Below the pieces are notes generated by a model. That model saw only the letters and a list, made by a program, of their open reading frames with translations. It had not been told where the DNA came from and made no database searches. A program made the translations under genes and the position numbers. This document shows positions 18,074 to 26,274 of a DNA stretch of 64,000 bases, in pieces. This DNA is from Bacillus sp. OK048. Lineage in GTDB: Bacteria > Bacillota > Bacilli > Bacillales > Cytobacillaceae. The stretch is from the NCBI RefSeq assembly GCF_900103525.1, contig NZ_FNHN01000002.1, positions 248,001-312,000 on the forward strand, given 5' to 3'. Position 1 is the first letter of the stretch; each line of letters opens with the position of its first letter.

Positions 18074-18364
18074 CTATGGGAGTGAGATTTGCTTCTTTTC
18101 CACCGATTCTTTGTAAAGTACGATTGTATTTCCAATTACTTGAACGATTTCAGCGCCCGTTCCTTCAGCAAGCTGCTCGGCAACTACGTTTTTATCTTCT
18201 TCGCAATTTTGCAAAACACTTATTTTAAAAAGCTCTCGTGCTTCTAAAGCATCTGCTACCTGCTTTACCATATTTTCATTTACTCCACCTTTTCCTACTT
18301 GAAAGATAGGATCTAAATGATGTGCTTTTGACCTTAAAAACCTCTTTTGTTTACCTGTTAACAT
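18074..18364 (-). CDS. yhbY: CRM-domain ribosome assembly protein YhbY/YqeI
   Basis: A 96-residue RNA-binding protein with the CRM fold: [20 protein letters not shown], then the GxxG-type loop [12 protein letters not shown]. YhbY-type proteins associate with pre-50S particles and help ribosome assembly. It starts 1 bp after the aroE stop, with GGAGGCG overlapping the end of aroE, so it is translationally coupled. Called YqeI in B. subtilis. Confidence 0.93.
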   Translation of the reverse strand: MLTGKQKRFLRSKAHHLDPIFQVGKGGVNENMVKQVADALEARELFKISVLQNCEEDKNVVAEQLAEGTGAEIVQVIGNTIVLYKESVEKKQISLP

Positions 18365-18365
18365 T

Positions 18366-19196
18366 TCACGCCTCCAACAATTTTAGTACATTCTCTCTCA
18401 TTCTTTTTACATCTGGGAAAATTCCTGTCCATTTTTCAAAAGCTAGTGCTCCTTGATAAACAAACATATCTATTCCGTTTTGTATCGTTGCACCTTTTTG
18501 CTTTGCTTCCCTTAAAAATTGTGTTTCTAGTGGATTGTATATTATATCACAAACCAATGATTGTGGTTTTAAGTATTTTAAACTGATCGGCATTTCTGAA
18601 ATATTAGGCTTCATTCCTATCATCGTTGTCTGAATGACAATATCATATTCCGCCAATTGTTCTCCTGCCTCTTCTAAAGATAATGCTTTTGAGGAGGTAT
18701 CAAACGGGCAAGCCTCAATGAGGTCTACTGCTTTATCAATGGTGCGGTTAGCGATGTCAATCACTTGGGGTTTCATTTTCGCCATTGTAAAATAAATGGC
18801 TCTCGCTGCCCCGCCAGCTCCAATTACTAGTACCTTTTTATCTGATAACGATATGATATACGCATGTAATCCCTTTAGAAATCCGTATCCATCCGTATTA
18901 TAGCCAATTAATTTTCCGTTTTCATTTACCACAGTATTTACTGCACCGATGCTTAAAGCCAATGGATCAATTTCATCTAAAAAAGGAATGATTGAGCTTT
19001 TATGAGGTACTGTCACATTAAACCCAGAGATGCCTATCGCCTTTAACCCACTTACAGCTGTATGCAACTCTTCTTTACTGACTTTAAAGGGATGATAATG
19101 GGCATCGATTTGATAAAGTGATAATAAATCATTATGCATACTTGGTGACATCGAGTGGCCAATTGGATCTCCCAAAACTGCAAATAGTTTTTTCAA
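18366..19196 (-). CDS. aroE: Shikimate dehydrogenase
   Basis: AroE reduces 3-dehydroshikimate to shikimate with NADPH in the aromatic amino acid pathway. The 276-residue protein has the substrate motif DPIGHSMSPSMHN, the catalytic lysine in NVTVPHKSSI, a conserved aspartate in GAVNTVV-NTDGYGF, and the NADP loop VIGAGGAARAI. The likely start is a TTG at 19196 with GGGGGAG seven bases ahead. It lies 27 bp after yqeH in the operon and carries no sign of truncation. Confidence 0.96.
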   Translation of the reverse strand: MKKLFAVLGDPIGHSMSPSMHNDLLSLYQIDAHYHPFKVSKEELHTAVSGLKAIGISGFNVTVPHKSSIIPFLDEIDPLALSIGAVNTVVNENGKLIGYNTDGYGFLKGLHAYIISLSDKKVLVIGAGGAARAIYFTMAKMKPQVIDIANRTIDKAVDLIEACPFDTSSKALSLEEAGEQLAEYDIVIQTTMIGMKPNISEMPISLKYLKPQSLVCDIIYNPLETQFLREAKQKGATIQNGIDMFVYQGALAFEKWTGIFPDVKRMRENVLKLLEA

Positions 19197-19223
19197 CCTG
19201 TTTCTCCCCCATTTACCTTATCT

Positions 19224-20333
19224 CTAAATCAAAGATTTTCGTATTAAGGTTTGTACACCCTTCGGCACGTATGCTGCAATTTTTATCCCCGGTTCGTTAA
19301 TCGTTACCCATCCAAGTCCAGAAAACACTACATCCGTTTTTGCTTCCTTAATCATAAATTCTTGTTTTACTAACTCTGGAAATCCATCCATTTCATCTTT
19401 TCGAGGTGGAGCTAACATTTCACCTACGTGGTTTCTATATAATTCATCGGCATTTTCTATTTTTGTGCGATGGATATTAATTTCATTTGAAACGTGACAG
19501 ACAAATGAAGCTCGGGCCCCGCTAATAAAGTCAAATCTCGCTAATCCACCAAAAAATAGTGTTTGTCCTTCATTCAATTGAAACACCTTTGGCTTTATTT
19601 CCTTTTTAGGGGTAATCACTTTTAGATCCTTCTTATCGACAAAGTGAGCCATTTGGTGATGATTGATGATTCCAGGTGAATCGATCAGTGCTTTGCCATC
19701 CTCGAGCGGAATTTTAATGATATCTAAAGTAGTCCCAGGAAAGTGAGATGTAGTAATAATATCACCTTCACCAGTAACCTCTTTAATAATCCTATTAATA
19801 AATGTAGATTTCCCTACATTCGTACATCCTACAACATAGACATCTTTTCCATTTCGCATTTCATCGATGGCAGCAGCAGTTTCTCTGATGAACTTCCCTT
19901 TTTCTGCACTGACTAAAAATACTTCTTCTGGCCTTAAGCCAAGTTCTTTTGATTCTTGTTTCATCCAGTTAATCAGTTTATTGTGTTTGACTGATTTGGG
20001 CAGTAAGTCCACCTTATTACCAACAAGTACGATTTTATTTTTGCCTACAAATCGGTGCAAACCTGGAAGCCAGCTGCCATTAAAGTCAAAAATATCAACA
20101 ATCATCACAATTAGTGCATCCGTCTGGCCAATACCATTTAAAATTTTCAGGAAGTCATCATCGGTTAAACTAACATCCTGAACCTCATTGTAATGCTTTA
20201 GTCGAAAACAGCGTTGACAAATAATCGCTTCTTTTTCGAGTGCTGACGACGGTGCATATCCTAATTCCTCTGGGTTTTCAGTTTGAACTTTTACCCCACA
20301 GCCCATACATATATATTGCTCTTGTTCACTCAC
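19224..20333 (-). CDS. yqeH: Ribosome biogenesis GTPase YqeH
   Basis: A 369-residue circularly permuted GTPase required for 30S assembly. The N-terminal zinc finger CMGCGV-(N)-CQRCFRL is followed by the permuted order G4 (VGNKVDLL), G5 (VSAEKG), G1 (VVGCTNVGKSTFINR), G2 and G3 (DSPGI), and then the C-terminal RNA-binding domain. The GTG start at 20333 has GGAGG eight bases upstream, lying across the yqeG stop. It belongs to the yqeG-led operon. Confidence 0.96.
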   Translation of the reverse strand: MSEQEQYICMGCGVKVQTENPEELGYAPSSALEKEAIICQRCFRLKHYNEVQDVSLTDDDFLKILNGIGQTDALIVMIVDIFDFNGSWLPGLHRFVGKNKIVLVGNKVDLLPKSVKHNKLINWMKQESKELGLRPEEVFLVSAEKGKFIRETAAAIDEMRNGKDVYVVGCTNVGKSTFINRIIKEVTGEGDIITTSHFPGTTLDIIKIPLEDGKALIDSPGIINHHQMAHFVDKKDLKVITPKKEIKPKVFQLNEGQTLFFGGLARFDFISGARASFVCHVSNEINIHRTKIENADELYRNHVGEMLAPPRKDEMDGFPELVKQEFMIKEAKTDVVFSGLGWVTINEPGIKIAAYVPKGVQTLIRKSLI

Positions 20334-20336
20334 ACT

Positions 20337-20852
20337 TTAATCCTCCCATTGAATCATGCCTTTTTTCCTGAACCAATTTAAAATTCTTCGCTCCGTAAAA
20401 CGATTAAATTTCGTAAAAAAACCATCTGTTTGCGCAACAGGTACTACAAGAATCGTATGAAATCCGCTTCTATTTCCACCTAAAACATCCGTTAATAATT
20501 GATCCCCAATAACAACAGCTTCTTCCTTTTTAATTCCCATTTGGGAAAGTGCTTGATAAAATGCACGCACCATTGGTTTACGTGCTCGAAAAATAAACGG
20601 AATTTGTAATGGATCAGAGAATTCCTTTACCCGTAATTCATTATTATTAGAAACAATGGTAACAAGTATATTGTGCTTTTTTATTTGTTCAAACCATTTG
20701 ATAAGCTCGGGGGTGGCATTTGGCCGATCCCATTCCACGAGCGTATTATCTAAATCTGTAATAATACCTCTAATCCCTCTTTTTTTCAAATCTTCAGGAC
20801 GTATATCCAATATGCTCTTAACATGCTCATCAGGTAAAAAATTTTTTAACAC
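20337..20852 (-). CDS. yqeG: HAD-family phosphatase YqeG
   Basis: A 171-residue HAD IIIA-type phosphatase. Motif I is IITDLDNTLVEWDRP (DxDxT), motif II IVSNNNE, motif III the lysine in ARKPMVRAF and motif IV VVIGDQLLTDV. Homologues include phosphatidylglycerophosphatase-like enzymes, but the substrate of the Bacillus protein is not settled. The GTG start follows GAGGTG. First gene of the eight-gene operon ending in yqeM, and divergent from sda across a 425-bp gap. Confidence 0.9.
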   Translation of the reverse strand: MLKNFLPDEHVKSILDIRPEDLKKRGIRGIITDLDNTLVEWDRPNATPELIKWFEQIKKHNILVTIVSNNNELRVKEFSDPLQIPFIFRARKPMVRAFYQALSQMGIKKEEAVVIGDQLLTDVLGGNRSGFHTILVVPVAQTDGFFTKFNRFTERRILNWFRKKGMIQWED

Positions 20853-21054
20853 TAAGCTTACACCTCATTAATTAAACATCTGTTTATCTGTACCATCATA
20901 CCCAATTTTCACTTTAGTATCAAAATATATCTAGAAAAGAAGGCAGTATTATTATTTGCTAAGGCCAGCAAATTTCACAAAAAAAATGAAGACTTTATGA
21001 AGTATTCCTAAATATTATAAATATTTTTCGACAAAATCCTGGTTTTTACCCTGC

Positions 21055-21153
21055 TGTGGATAAAGTTATTAACATTATACCCATTGTTTCAGTTACTTTT
21101 TAAAACTTTATAAACAAATTAATCACAAGTTATCCACTGCTAATTGTGAATAA
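21055..21153. promoter_or_regulatory. Cluster of DnaA boxes upstream of sda
   Basis: TGTGGATAA (21055-21063, exact consensus), TTATCCACT (21130-21138, one mismatch) and TGTGAATAA (21145-21153, a common Bacillus variant) lie within 100 bp in the yqeG-sda gap. In B. subtilis DnaA binds such boxes and activates sda, linking replication initiation to sporulation. The remainder of the gap (20853-21050) is AT-rich and I see no gene in it. Confidence 0.8.
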
Positions 21154-21162
21154 TTGGAAAGG

Positions 21163-21191
21163 TTGTCCAATTCCCTTTATTTTGGTAGATT
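21163..21191 (+). promoter_or_regulatory. Probable sda promoter
   Basis: TTGTCC (21163-21168), a 17-base spacer and TAGATT (21186-21191) lie 9 bp downstream of the last DnaA box, a position compatible with activation by DnaA bound just upstream of the -35. Confidence 0.55.
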
Positions 21192-21277
21192 TAGGGTACA
21201 CCAATTGAACCTACCATTTTATGCTTCATTCTATGTTTTTAGTACCATTTATTTTTCATATGGAGGTGCATTCTGGC

Positions 21278-21418
21278 TTGCGTAAACTGTCAGATGAGTT
21301 ATTAATCGAATCCTACTATAAAGCAAGAGAACTAAATCTATCTCCCGAGTTTATTGAGCTAATTGAAACAGAAATAGATCGCCGATCTTTATTAAAAAAA
21401 ATGAAGATTTCTTCGTAA
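21278..21418 (+). CDS. sda: Sporulation checkpoint inhibitor Sda
   Basis: A 46-residue helical hairpin that binds the sporulation kinase KinA and stops the phosphorelay when replication is newly started or DNA is damaged. It has [20 protein letters not shown] and [14 protein letters not shown], nearly as in B. subtilis Sda. I use a TTG start at 21278 with GGAGGTG nine bases upstream, giving the known 46-residue length; an ATG-initiated frame 19 codons longer is unsupported. It is controlled by the DnaA boxes above. Confidence 0.95.
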   Translation: MRKLSDELLIESYYKARELNLSPEFIELIETEIDRRSLLKKMKISS

Positions 21419-21434
21419 GAATTAATTCTGCCCC

Positions 21435-22235
21435 TTAGAGGGCTTTTTCTTTTGTCTTCTGAAAGACTCCTATCTTTTCACCAATTTTAATGTCCTTTGG
21501 TGTGTGAATAGAGGATTCCAGTTGGAAAATTCCTTTTTCAAACACCAAAACAACTGTGGATCCGAAACTAAAGTAGGCCATTTCCGTCCCTTTTTCAAGC
21601 TTTGATCCTGTATGAGTCGTTTCGATTGAGTTAACAAACATCGCACCCACTTTAACAATGGCAGTATGCCCATAGAGGGTATTTACTTCTGTTATCATTC
21701 GGTAATTCTTAGCTAAAGTTCTGACCCCATATTTTAAACCCATCTTATTAACTGGATATGATTTAGAGCCAAGACTCCACTGTTTAACAATCGTTCCATT
21801 TACAGGACTATGGATCCGATGGTAATGACTGGGACTTAAATATAAGATCATATATGTACCATGTAAATACTTATTTGCAGTCTCTTGACTTCCTAACATC
21901 TCTACTATTGAATATGTCTTACCTTTGACAATGATTTCACTCGTTTGATTAATAGGACCGACATCCTCGATGACGGCATCGACAGGGCTAACCACAGTAG
22001 TTTCACTAGGATCAACCATACGAGCTTCTCTTTTGAGCGTTCTAATAAAGAAATCATGTAGAGTTGGATATTCATGCAAAGTTTTTTCCATCTCTGACTG
22101 ATTTATTTTATAGATTTTGGCAAACGAAGGAACAACAAATTTACTCGCCCGTGAACGAGCAAATCGCTGCAAAATAACCGATGACCATTTTCCATTAGTT
22201 AGCTCTATCATAAAACGATATGCATACTTTAACAT
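21435..22235 (-). CDS. psd: Phosphatidylserine decarboxylase proenzyme
   Basis: Psd makes phosphatidylethanolamine from phosphatidylserine at the membrane. The 266-residue precursor self-cleaves at the GST motif in AYFSFGSTVVLVFEKG (near residue 230), creating the pyruvoyl prosthetic group. The catalytic Asp (VVSPVDAVIE) and His (SPSHYHRIHSPV) are present. The ATG at 22235 follows GGGGGT. It is divergent from pssA, which makes its substrate, and converges on sda. Confidence 0.95.
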   Translation of the reverse strand: MLKYAYRFMIELTNGKWSSVILQRFARSRASKFVVPSFAKIYKINQSEMEKTLHEYPTLHDFFIRTLKREARMVDPSETTVVSPVDAVIEDVGPINQTSEIIVKGKTYSIVEMLGSQETANKYLHGTYMILYLSPSHYHRIHSPVNGTIVKQWSLGSKSYPVNKMGLKYGVRTLAKNYRMITEVNTLYGHTAIVKVGAMFVNSIETTHTGSKLEKGTEMAYFSFGSTVVLVFEKGIFQLESSIHTPKDIKIGEKIGVFQKTKEKAL

Positions 22236-22360
22236 TACAAGACCCCCAAAAAGTGTAAAAATACTCTTTACGAAATGGCTTAAAAAGCTTAATATTAAAT
22301 ATAATAGATTAAAATAAATAAAGTTCTCTTCCGGCTTATTGAAAAGGAGTGTGGAGCAAA

Positions 22361-22900
22361 ATGTTTTTATTAGACGTTTTTGATTCTACGATTAAGAAAC
22401 TTAAGTCCCAAACTGCAAATGTCATTACTTTAACAAATTTATCCTTTGGTGGTTTTGCGATTATCTTTGCCATGGAAGGTAATTTACGATTGAGTTTGCT
22501 ATTAATTTTTATTGCGGCACTCGCCGATCGCTTTGATGGAATGGTCGCAAGGAAATTTAGTATTGAATCAGAGCTAGGCAAACAATTAGATTCCATGAGT
22601 GATATTATATCATTTGGAGTGGCCCCAGCACTATTACTATATCAAGGAATTTTACATGAATTTGGCGGTCCGGGATCATTTTTTACGGTTTTCTATATTG
22701 GCTGTGGTGCCTTTAGACTAGCACGCTTTAATATCTCAGAGAGTAATGGGTATTTTACTGGCTTACCTATTACAGCAGCAGGCTGCTTAGCAACCTTAAG
22801 CTTTTTAGCCATTCCTTACGTTCCGTCACAAACATTTTTATTTATCATCATCATTTTATCATTCCTAATGGTTAGCCCATTTAGACTTAGAAAAGTTTAA
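22361..22900 (+). CDS. pssA: CDP-diacylglycerol-serine O-phosphatidyltransferase
   Basis: A 179-residue integral membrane CDP-alcohol phosphatidyltransferase that makes phosphatidylserine. The active-site signature DG-x2-AR-x8-G-x3-D-x3-D reads DGMVARKFSIESELGKQLD, continuing SMSD. About five or six membrane helices follow. The ATG at 22361 is preceded by AAGGAG and GGAG; a GTG at 22349 overlaps the site. It is paired divergently with psd, giving the two-step route to phosphatidylethanolamine, and ends in a strong terminator. Confidence 0.93.
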   Translation: MFLLDVFDSTIKKLKSQTANVITLTNLSFGGFAIIFAMEGNLRLSLLLIFIAALADRFDGMVARKFSIESELGKQLDSMSDIISFGVAPALLLYQGILHEFGGPGSFFTVFYIGCGAFRLARFNISESNGYFTGLPITAAGCLATLSFLAIPYVPSQTFLFIIIILSFLMVSPFRLRKV

Positions 22901-22906
22901 AGCGAA

Positions 22907-22939
22907 AAGCCCAGCAGAATCTGCTGGGCTTAATTTTTA
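22907..22939. terminator. Terminator between pssA and pepF
   Basis: AAGCCCAGCAGA-AT-CTGCTGGGCTT followed by AATTTTTA; the stem is symmetrical, so it can serve both convergent genes. Confidence 0.88.
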
Positions 22940-24736
22940 TTTATTTTCAGTTAATTGAAGGAACTCATCAATATCGTCTATGCAGATACGAACTGCCTTT
23001 TCCCAGAAATCTTTTTGAACTAAATCCACCTGTAAGTGCTTGGCGGCCAAATCCTCAACGGTCATTGACGCTGTATCTCTTAATAAGGCGATATACTTTT
23101 CTTCGTATCCTGTACCCTCCTCAAGTGCCTGTGCATAAATTCCAAGTGAGAACAAATAGCCAAATGTATAAGGAAAATTATAAAACGGTACACCCGTGAT
23201 GAAGAAATGAAGCTTTGATGCCCAGAATAATGGATGATATTCGTCCAAAGCCTCACAATATGCTTCTTTTTGTGCTCCCGTCATTAATTCATTTAAGGTT
23301 TCAACTGACACTGGACCGCTTTTTCTCTCCTCATAAAAACGAGTTTCAAATAGGAAACGGGCATGGATATTCATCAAAAGAGCAACCGTTCTTTGAATTT
23401 TATCATCAAGTAAAGCAAGTTTTTCTTCTTCGTCCTTCGCATTTTTCACAGCAGCATCAGCAACAATCATTTCTGCAAATGTAGATGCCGTTTCTGCAAC
23501 ATTCATCGCATATCCGCGGTTCAGATAATGTACTCCTCGCATCGCATAGGAATGGAAGCCATGCCCAAGCTCATGTGCAAGGGTTGAAACATTCGAAGGA
23601 GTACCCGAATAGGTCATGAAAATACGTGATTCTTCACTTTCCGGGAATCCAGTACAGAAACCACCTGGAGCTTTTCCAGGACGGTCTTCCGCCTCAATCC
23701 ATTGATCCTCAAATGCTTTCTTAGCAAAAGCAGACATTTTTTCTCCAAAAAGAGCAAAATTTTGTTCGATAAATTCAGCACCCTCTTGGAAAGAAACCTT
23801 TGATTCCGTAGAACCATATGGAGCATCTAAATCAAACCAGCTTAATTTTTCAATCCCTAAAAGTTTCGCTTTTCGATTCAAATACTCAACAAGCGGCTGC
23901 TTATTTTCCGAGATTACTGCCCACATGGTTTCCAATGTTTCATTTTTCATTCGGTTAATCGCTAATGGTTCTTTTAATACATCTTCCCAACCACGTTTTT
24001 TATATACGTTTAACCGGAATCCTGAAAGATGATTTAAGGTTTTCGATAAATAATCAGCTTGCTCATTCCAGGACTTCTCCCAGCTTTCAAAAACGGCTTT
24101 CCTTACTTCTCTATCCGAGCTAGAAAATTTATTTGATGCCTGCCCGACGGAAAGCTGCTTTACTTCGCCATTTTCCTCGACAGGGATCTTTATTTTACTA
24201 ACAATCAAATCATACAATTGCCCCCAGCTATGGTAGCCATCCACACCTAGTGCGCTTATTAATGCTTCTTCCTCAATCGATAACTTCTCTTTTGCACGTT
24301 CACGCCTCTCAGTCAGTGCGAACGTTAACTCTGAAAGGTACCCATCTTCTATAACTTGACCCCAAACCTCATCATGGATCGATGATAATAAGTTGTCAAA
24401 TGTACTTAGAGCAGTTTGAAAAGTGGCACTTAGCCCCGTTACGGTTGCCTCAAGCGCATAAGCGTTTTTATCCTCTGTATTTTGTGCTTGTAAGCAGCCG
24501 ACAAAGGCACTTGCCTGGCGAAGTTTTTTACCAGCTTGTTCAAAGTCTGATAGTAATTCTTTAAGATAGATCTTATCCTCGAATGTACCCCGTGGATTCC
24601 AGTTCTTTACCTTTGTTTCGAAGTGCTCAATTAATTGCTTTGTAACTTTTAAATGGTCCGCTAATTCAGCTGAATTGCTCCCGCCTTTAAAAAACACATC
24701 AAGATTCCAAACATCAGAATATGTAGTGGATGTCAT
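22937..24736 (-). CDS. pepF: M3 family oligoendopeptidase (PepF type)
   Basis: A 599-residue cytoplasmic zinc oligopeptidase. The active site is VSTLAHELGHGFHSYAM (HEXXH, about residues 380-395), followed by the third ligand in NVAETASTFAEMIVADA. Length and the C-terminal FPYTFGYLFSLGIYA match the TIGR02290 branch. It probably degrades peptides of roughly 7-17 residues; the physiological substrate is unknown. The ATG at 24736 follows AAGGGGG. It is transcribed alone after the sigK terminator. The gene symbol is by family only. Confidence 0.88.
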   Translation of the reverse strand: MTSTTYSDVWNLDVFFKGGSNSAELADHLKVTKQLIEHFETKVKNWNPRGTFEDKIYLKELLSDFEQAGKKLRQASAFVGCLQAQNTEDKNAYALEATVTGLSATFQTALSTFDNLLSSIHDEVWGQVIEDGYLSELTFALTERRERAKEKLSIEEEALISALGVDGYHSWGQLYDLIVSKIKIPVEENGEVKQLSVGQASNKFSSSDREVRKAVFESWEKSWNEQADYLSKTLNHLSGFRLNVYKKRGWEDVLKEPLAINRMKNETLETMWAVISENKQPLVEYLNRKAKLLGIEKLSWFDLDAPYGSTESKVSFQEGAEFIEQNFALFGEKMSAFAKKAFEDQWIEAEDRPGKAPGGFCTGFPESEESRIFMTYSGTPSNVSTLAHELGHGFHSYAMRGVHYLNRGYAMNVAETASTFAEMIVADAAVKNAKDEEEKLALLDDKIQRTVALLMNIHARFLFETRFYEERKSGPVSVETLNELMTGAQKEAYCEALDEYHPLFWASKLHFFITGVPFYNFPYTFGYLFSLGIYAQALEEGTGYEEKYIALLRDTASMTVEDLAAKHLQVDLVQKDFWEKAVRICIDDIDEFLQLTENK

Positions 24737-24813
24737 TTTGTTACCCCCTTATCTATGTACCTTTTCATTATAATATATTATCTGAAAAATTCTATTATTA
24801 GCGTCTGCAAAAA

Positions 24814-24846
24814 TTAAAAACAGAGACGGAAATGACCCCGGCTCTG
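24814..24846 (-). terminator. sigK terminator
   Basis: On the minus strand CAGAGCCGG pairs with CCGTCTCTG (one mismatch), followed by TTTTTAATTTTT, just after the sigK stop. Confidence 0.75.
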
Positions 24847-25563
24847 CTAGTTCTTTTTCTTCCGCTCTTTTTCAGCTCGATAAAATTCATGAAACATTTT
24901 CATTAACGCTCGCTTTTCTATCCTCGATACATAGCTTCTCGAAATTCCCAATTCTTTAGCGATTTCTCGCTGGGTCTTTTCCTTTTGCAAATCTAGACCA
25001 AACCGGCCAACGATTACTTCTTTTTCTCTGTCATCAAGGACATCGATATATTTACGGATTTTTTCAAGTTCCATATTTAACTGAATTGTATCAATTACAT
25101 CTTCCGATTCTGATTTGAGTACATCAATGAGTGAGATTTCATTCCCTTCTTTATCCTGTCCAATTGGGTCATGCAAAGAAACATCTTTCTTCGTCTTCTT
25201 TAGTGCACGCAAATGCATGAGTATCTCGTTTTCTATACAACGGGCCGCATAAGTTGCTAGCTTTGTTCCCTTTCCTTCTGAGTAACTCTCAATCGCCTTA
25301 ATTAAACCAATCGTTCCTATTGAAATTAAGTCTTCTGAATCTTCCCCAGTGTTTTCAAACTTTTTAACAATATGAGCGACAAGCCGTAAATTATGTTCAA
25401 TCAACATATTACGAGCATGTGCGTCCCCTTCCGCCATTAACCGTAGGTATTTCCTTTCATCGGCAGCAGATAGGGGCTGCGGAAAAGCATTGTTTTTTAC
25501 ATAAGAGACAAGAAATAAAAATTCCTTTATGAGATAACCAAGTGCTGTGAAAATCCCTGCCAT
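24847..25563 (-). CDS. sigK: Pro-sigma-K, late mother-cell sporulation sigma factor
   Basis: A 238-residue sigma factor directing late mother-cell genes for coat and spore release. It carries the N-terminal pro-sequence ([16 protein letters not shown], about 20 residues) that tethers it to the membrane until SpoIVFB cleaves ahead of [10 protein letters not shown]. Region 2 ([20 protein letters not shown]) and region 4 with helix-turn-helix [18 protein letters not shown] are intact. The gene is continuous: there is no skin element of the kind that splits sigK in B. subtilis 168. The ATG follows GGGGGTGG. Confidence 0.97.
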   Translation of the reverse strand: MAGIFTALGYLIKEFLFLVSYVKNNAFPQPLSAADERKYLRLMAEGDAHARNMLIEHNLRLVAHIVKKFENTGEDSEDLISIGTIGLIKAIESYSEGKGTKLATYAARCIENEILMHLRALKKTKKDVSLHDPIGQDKEGNEISLIDVLKSESEDVIDTIQLNMELEKIRKYIDVLDDREKEVIVGRFGLDLQKEKTQREIAKELGISRSYVSRIEKRALMKMFHEFYRAEKERKKKN

Positions 25564-25671
25564 CTACATCCACCCCCGTGCTTTTTTGGGCTTTGCCTAT
25601 TATTAATTCCTATGTTAGAAACAGGGATATTGTGTCTGTCCAAGAAAATTAATGCTTTTTATCATATATAG

Positions 25672-25710
25672 AAAAAAAAGCATTGACCTAATTAAAGATC
25701 AATGCTTTTT
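25672..25710. terminator. Terminator after the 25-codon micro-ORF
   Basis: AAAAGCATTGA and TCAATGCTTTT form an 11-bp stem flanked by an A-run and T-runs on both sides. On the minus strand it lies 4 bp after the micro-ORF stop and is followed by TTTTTTTTC. Confidence 0.85.
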
Positions 25711-25713
25711 CAT

Positions 25714-25791
25714 TTATTCTACGCTCAATTCTGCCGTTATCACACTGGCAATTGCTCCAGTAATGACCAAGGCCATCACAACCATGAACAT
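25714..25791 (-). CDS. Micro-ORF, 25-residue hydrophobic peptide
   Basis: Encodes MFMVVMALVITGAIASV followed by ITAELSVE: one hydrophobic stretch long enough to span or lie in the membrane, with an acidic tail. GGGGTGGAG lies three to four bases before the ATG at 25791, and a strong terminator follows 4 bp after the stop, so it looks like a complete small gene. An internal ATG at 25785 is another possible start. I do not recognise it. It lies between sigK and the YrzI-family genes, so a sporulation link is possible by position only. Confidence 0.5.
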   Translation of the reverse strand: MFMVVMALVITGAIASVITAELSVE

Positions 25792-25877
25792 ATTCTCCAC
25801 CCCTTAAGATAGATCCTTTTATCTACTTCGAATTTATCATATTTTCACAGTATCTAACTTAGGGGGATGTGAACATT

Positions 25878-25907
25878 TTGTTAACAAATAATGATCTTGA
25901 TTAACAA
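25878..25907. other. Inverted repeat TTGTTAA/TTAACAA
   Basis: TTGTTAA (25878-25884) and TTAACAA (25901-25907) are separated by 16 bases, and the first arm is itself inside the 12-bp palindrome TTTGTTAACAAA (25877-25888). It lies upstream of the 25-codon ORF and may be an operator; the regulator is unknown. Confidence 0.35.
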
Positions 25908-25930
25908 TTATGTTGAGTTATGATATTATT

Positions 25931-25984
25931 TCAGGTTTTTTTCTTCTTTAAAAAAATAAATAATAAAAAGGAATGAACTGGCAT
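25931..25984 (-). CDS. Micro-ORF, 17-residue amphipathic peptide
   Basis: Encodes MPVHSFLLFIFLKKKKT: a hydrophobic run followed by four lysines. AAGGAG lies eight bases before the ATG at 25984, which is close to ideal. It is the last of a same-strand series (two YrzI genes, a 19-codon ORF, then this). A frame this short can occur by chance; the ribosome binding site and context are the only support. A hydrophobic/cationic peptide of this type could be a membrane-active or toxin-like peptide, which is speculation. Confidence 0.35.
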   Translation of the reverse strand: MPVHSFLLFIFLKKKKT

Positions 25985-26008
25985 CTCTCTATCTCCTTCC
26001 AAGTTTAA

Positions 26009-26068
26009 CTAGGTGGTATCTTTTATACTCCATAAGCATGCTCTACGTTTTTGAACTAAATATATCAT
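26009..26068 (-). CDS. Micro-ORF, 19 residues
   Basis: Encodes MIYLVQKRRACLWSIKDTT. AAGGTGG lies nine bases before the ATG at 26068. It starts 41 bp after the stop of the second YrzI-family gene and ends 24 bp before the 17-codon ORF. There is no recognisable family. It could equally be fortuitous. Confidence 0.28.
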   Translation of the reverse strand: MIYLVQKRRACLWSIKDTT

Positions 26069-26109
26069 TTGTAAAAACCACCTTTCTCTTTTATCATGTT
26101 AAAGCCTTA

Positions 26110-26250
26110 CTACCTAATACGATGAACAGATATTTGACGATCTTTCATATCTTCATATATTTTCTTGATATTTTCTTGGTGTATTTCTTCTTCAATACTC
26201 ATCTCTTGTTTTTTGATGGTAATGGATATGAAAAAAATATTTAAGGTCAT
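26110..26250 (-). CDS. YrzI family small protein, copy A
   Basis: A 46-residue protein starting MTLNIFFISITIKKQEMSIE and ending KDRQISVHRIR. It belongs to the YrzI-type small protein family (Pfam Bac_small_YrzI, described as probable sporulation proteins): a short hydrophobic N-terminus, then a charged helix. GGGAGGTG precedes the ATG at 26250. It lies 24 bp after copy B, with which it shares start, length and the KDRQ-SV motif. No function is known. Confidence 0.75.
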   Translation of the reverse strand: MTLNIFFISITIKKQEMSIEEEIHQENIKKIYEDMKDRQISVHRIR

Positions 26251-26274
26251 GACTATCACCTCCCATGAAGGGTT

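Noticed and set aside
26038..26244. 68-codon plus-strand frame opposite YrzI copy A
   Set aside because: Minus-strand YrzI-family sequence and ribosome binding site explain the region better; no start signal is seen on the plus strand.
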